A stretch of 6,821 nucleotides of DNA. It comes from an uncultured Rhodospirillales bacterium. GTDB taxonomy: Bacteria; Pseudomonadota; Alphaproteobacteria; Acetobacterales; Acetobacteraceae. The stretch is taken from contig CAIMVB010000296.1 of NCBI GenBank assembly GCA_903844785.1, positions 1-6,821 of the forward strand, in the 5' to 3' direction. Positions 5,323 through 6,821 of this stretch are shown here, one piece after another. The notes below the pieces were generated by a model. It was not told the DNA's origin, searched no databases, and saw nothing but the letters and a program-made list of their open reading frames with translations. A program made the translations under genes and the position numbers. Positions within the stretch are counted from its first letter, which is position 1. Each line of letters begins with the position of its first letter.

Positions 5323-6821
5323 CTATGTGCGAAGCGCGGCGTTGATCGCATCGATCACGCCGTCCCAGTCACCTGGGCTTTTCTGGCGAAACAACCGTAT
5401 GCCCGGATACCAAGGTGAATCTTGCCGATCCAACAGCCAGCGAAAATCAGGCGCGAAGGGCAGCATGAGCCAGACAGGCTTGCCCACGGCAGCGGCCAGA
5501 TGCGCAACGCTGGTATCCACAGAAATTACCAGATCAAGCGCTGCAATCAGGCCTGCCGTATCGGCAAAATCGCCAAGCGCAGCGCCTGGGTGAAACATTC
5601 CCGATTCCTGCAGAACACCCTGATCAGAAGCGCGCACTTCCTTTTGCAGAGAAACCCAAGCATCACCAGCACTGATCAGCCGCATCAACCGCTTGAGCGG
5701 GATGGAACGATTGGCGTCATTGCGATGCGTGGCACTACCGCTCCAGACCAGCCCGATACGGCGGCGCCTTTGGGGTAATTGCGGCAGCCAGCGCGCCACA
5801 TCTTCGGCCGAGGCCGAAAGATAGCCATTGGCAAAAGCGGGAATGGTTTCAAGCCTGGTGACGAAGGCCATGGGCAGGCTCATCAGCGGCGCGTGCAAAT
5901 CGAAATCGGGCGGTACTTCATTCTGGTCAAGAATGGTGATGGCGGGATCAAGCCCTTGCATAACGCGGCGTAGCGGTGCCTGCACGGATAAGAAAACCTG
6001 CGCCCCTGCTGCTTTGGTCAGCAGCGCGTAACGCGCAAAATGGAGCGTATCCCCAAGCCCCTGTTCCCAATAAAGGTAAAGCCGCTGATCCTTCAGACTG
6101 TGCTGTCCCCACCAAAGCGGTTGTGGGTATTTGCGCGCGGCCATAGTTTTGCGTCTTAGATTTCGGCTTTCGTAAGCAAGCCAACCTTCCTGGAAGCGCC
6201 CCAGCACCAGTAGCGCAAGCGCGCGGTGCCATTGAGCTTCGATGTGATTTGGCTGCAGTTGCAACGCCTCATCATAGGATAGCAGCGCTGCCTCAATACG
6301 GTTGCACGCGGCCAGTGCAAAGCCATGGCTGATATGCGCTTCCGGATCTTGCGGCGCGATGTGGCGCGCAACGGCCGTGGCTTCCAGCGCAGCATCCGGC
6401 ATGCCCAGCAGAATAAGCACGCGCGCACGCCACAAATGGCCATTCAACACATGCGGATCGGCGGTAATGGCTGCATCAGCACTGGCGAGCGCTTCTGGCA
6501 TCCGACCAAGGGCGAGCAGCACTTCCGCCCGCCCAATCAGCGCTGCTGTCTGCCCGGGGTGCAATGCCAGCGCCTGATCATAGGCAGCCAATGCCTCTAC
6601 ATGGCGGTCCAGCGCAAAAAGCGCAAGCGCGACATTGGAATGAAATTCTGCCGAGTTTGGCCTAAGCCTGAGCGCGGTTTCATGCGCGGTGAGCGATTCC
6701 TGCAGGTCATGCCGATCCGCCAGCGCATGGCCGCGATTGCTATGCGCTTCCGCATATTCTGGCCGCAGCGCCAAGGCGCGATCATAGGCGGCGATCGCTT
6801 CGTCAAAGCGCTGAAGCTTCG
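5323..6821 (-). CDS. TPR-repeat glycosyltransferase (GT9-like), N-terminus outside window
   Basis: The frame is open to the right edge; 498 residues are visible, and the apparent TTG start at 6774 is internal. Counting from the first full codon at 6819, residues 1-20 end one TPR unit, followed by six consecutive 34-residue TPR units (21-54, 55-88, 89-122, 123-156, 157-190, 191-224), most ending in a Pro. A GT-B glycosyltransferase domain follows: WEQGLGDTLHFARY at 251-264 in the first Rossmann half, RIGLVWSGS at 354-362 opening the second half, then SVDTSVAHLAAAVGKPVW around 433-450 and LPFAPDFRWLLDR at 453-465, which match the heptosyltransferase-like (GT9) nucleotide-sugar end. The TPR part probably binds a protein partner or acceptor. 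Such fusions are usually annotated as TPR-containing glycosyltransferases and are suspected to modify proteins or surface glycans; donor and acceptor are unknown. No other glycan gene is visible in the window. Confidence 0.88.
   Translation of the reverse strand, partial: KLQRFDEAIAAYDRALALRPEYAEAHSNRGHALADRHDLQESLTAHETALRLRPNSAEFHSNVALALFALDRHVEALAAYDQALALHPGQTAALIGRAEVLLALGRMPEALASADAAITADPHVLNGHLWRARVLILLGMPDAALEATAVARHIAPQDPEAHISHGFALAACNRIEAALLSYDEALQLQPNHIEAQWHRALALLVLGRFQEGWLAYESRNLRRKTMAARKYPQPLWWGQHSLKDQRLYLYWEQGLGDTLHFARYALLTKAAGAQVFLSVQAPLRRVMQGLDPAITILDQNEVPPDFDLHAPLMSLPMAFVTRLETIPAFANGYLSASAEDVARWLPQLPQRRRRIGLVWSGSATHRNDANRSIPLKRLMRLISAGDAWVSLQKEVRASDQGVLQESGMFHPGAALGDFADTAGLIAALDLVISVDTSVAHLAAAVGKPVWLMLPFAPDFRWLLDRQDSPWYPGIRLFRQKSPGDWDGVIDAINAALRT

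Noticed and set aside
6090..6760. 102-base periodicity resembling tandem DNA repeats
   Set aside because: The period comes from 34-residue TPR units; the repeats are similar at protein level but diverged in DNA, so this is not a CRISPR array or recent duplication.

Overview
The window is GC-rich, densely coding proteobacterial chromosome. An orphan Bug-type (tripartite tricarboxylate transport) periplasmic binding protein next to an LLM-class flavin monooxygenase, an AbgB-like amidohydrolase, an RhlE helicase and a TPR-glycosyltransferase fusion together suggest an alphaproteobacterium, most likely of the Acetobacteraceae (Roseomonas-like). Burkholderiales cannot be excluded, because Bug proteins are also expanded there. 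The assignment is an inference from gene content and style; no rRNA or other phylogenetic marker lies in the window.

Layout, left to right. The 3' two thirds of an M20-family amidohydrolase (abgB-like, + strand) ends at 950 and is followed by a short GC hairpin terminator. A roughly 250-base untranslated stretch with several potential hairpins leads to a DEAD-box RNA helicase of the RhlE type (+ strand; best start is the GTG at 1203), which ends in a strong intrinsic terminator at 2541-2574. Facing it on the - strand is a two-gene unit: an LLM-class flavin-dependent monooxygenase (4788 to 3649), then, 65 bases downstream, a Bug-family substrate-binding protein (3583 to 2621). That unit has its own probable - strand terminator at 2613-2642. 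Divergent from the monooxygenase is a small Trp-rich protein with one C-terminal membrane helix (4906-5298, + strand). The 117-base divergent spacer holds a perfect inverted repeat (TGCAA-N5-TTGCA) that looks like an operator. The small gene converges on a large TPR-plus-glycosyltransferase (GT-B, GT9-like) protein on the - strand, whose 5' end lies beyond the right edge.

Functional picture. The monooxygenase/Bug pair looks like a small catabolic cassette: the periplasmic protein captures an organic substrate and the flavin enzyme oxidises it in the cytoplasm. No tctA/tctB permease is present in the window, so the Bug protein must borrow a permease encoded elsewhere or act in sensing. The other genes are housekeeping or surface-related and appear to be separate transcription units. 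I see no mobile element, CRISPR array, tRNA or rRNA, and no gene-free stretch longer than 300 bases. The least understood elements are the Trp-rich membrane protein, the inverted repeat beside it and the structured helicase leader.
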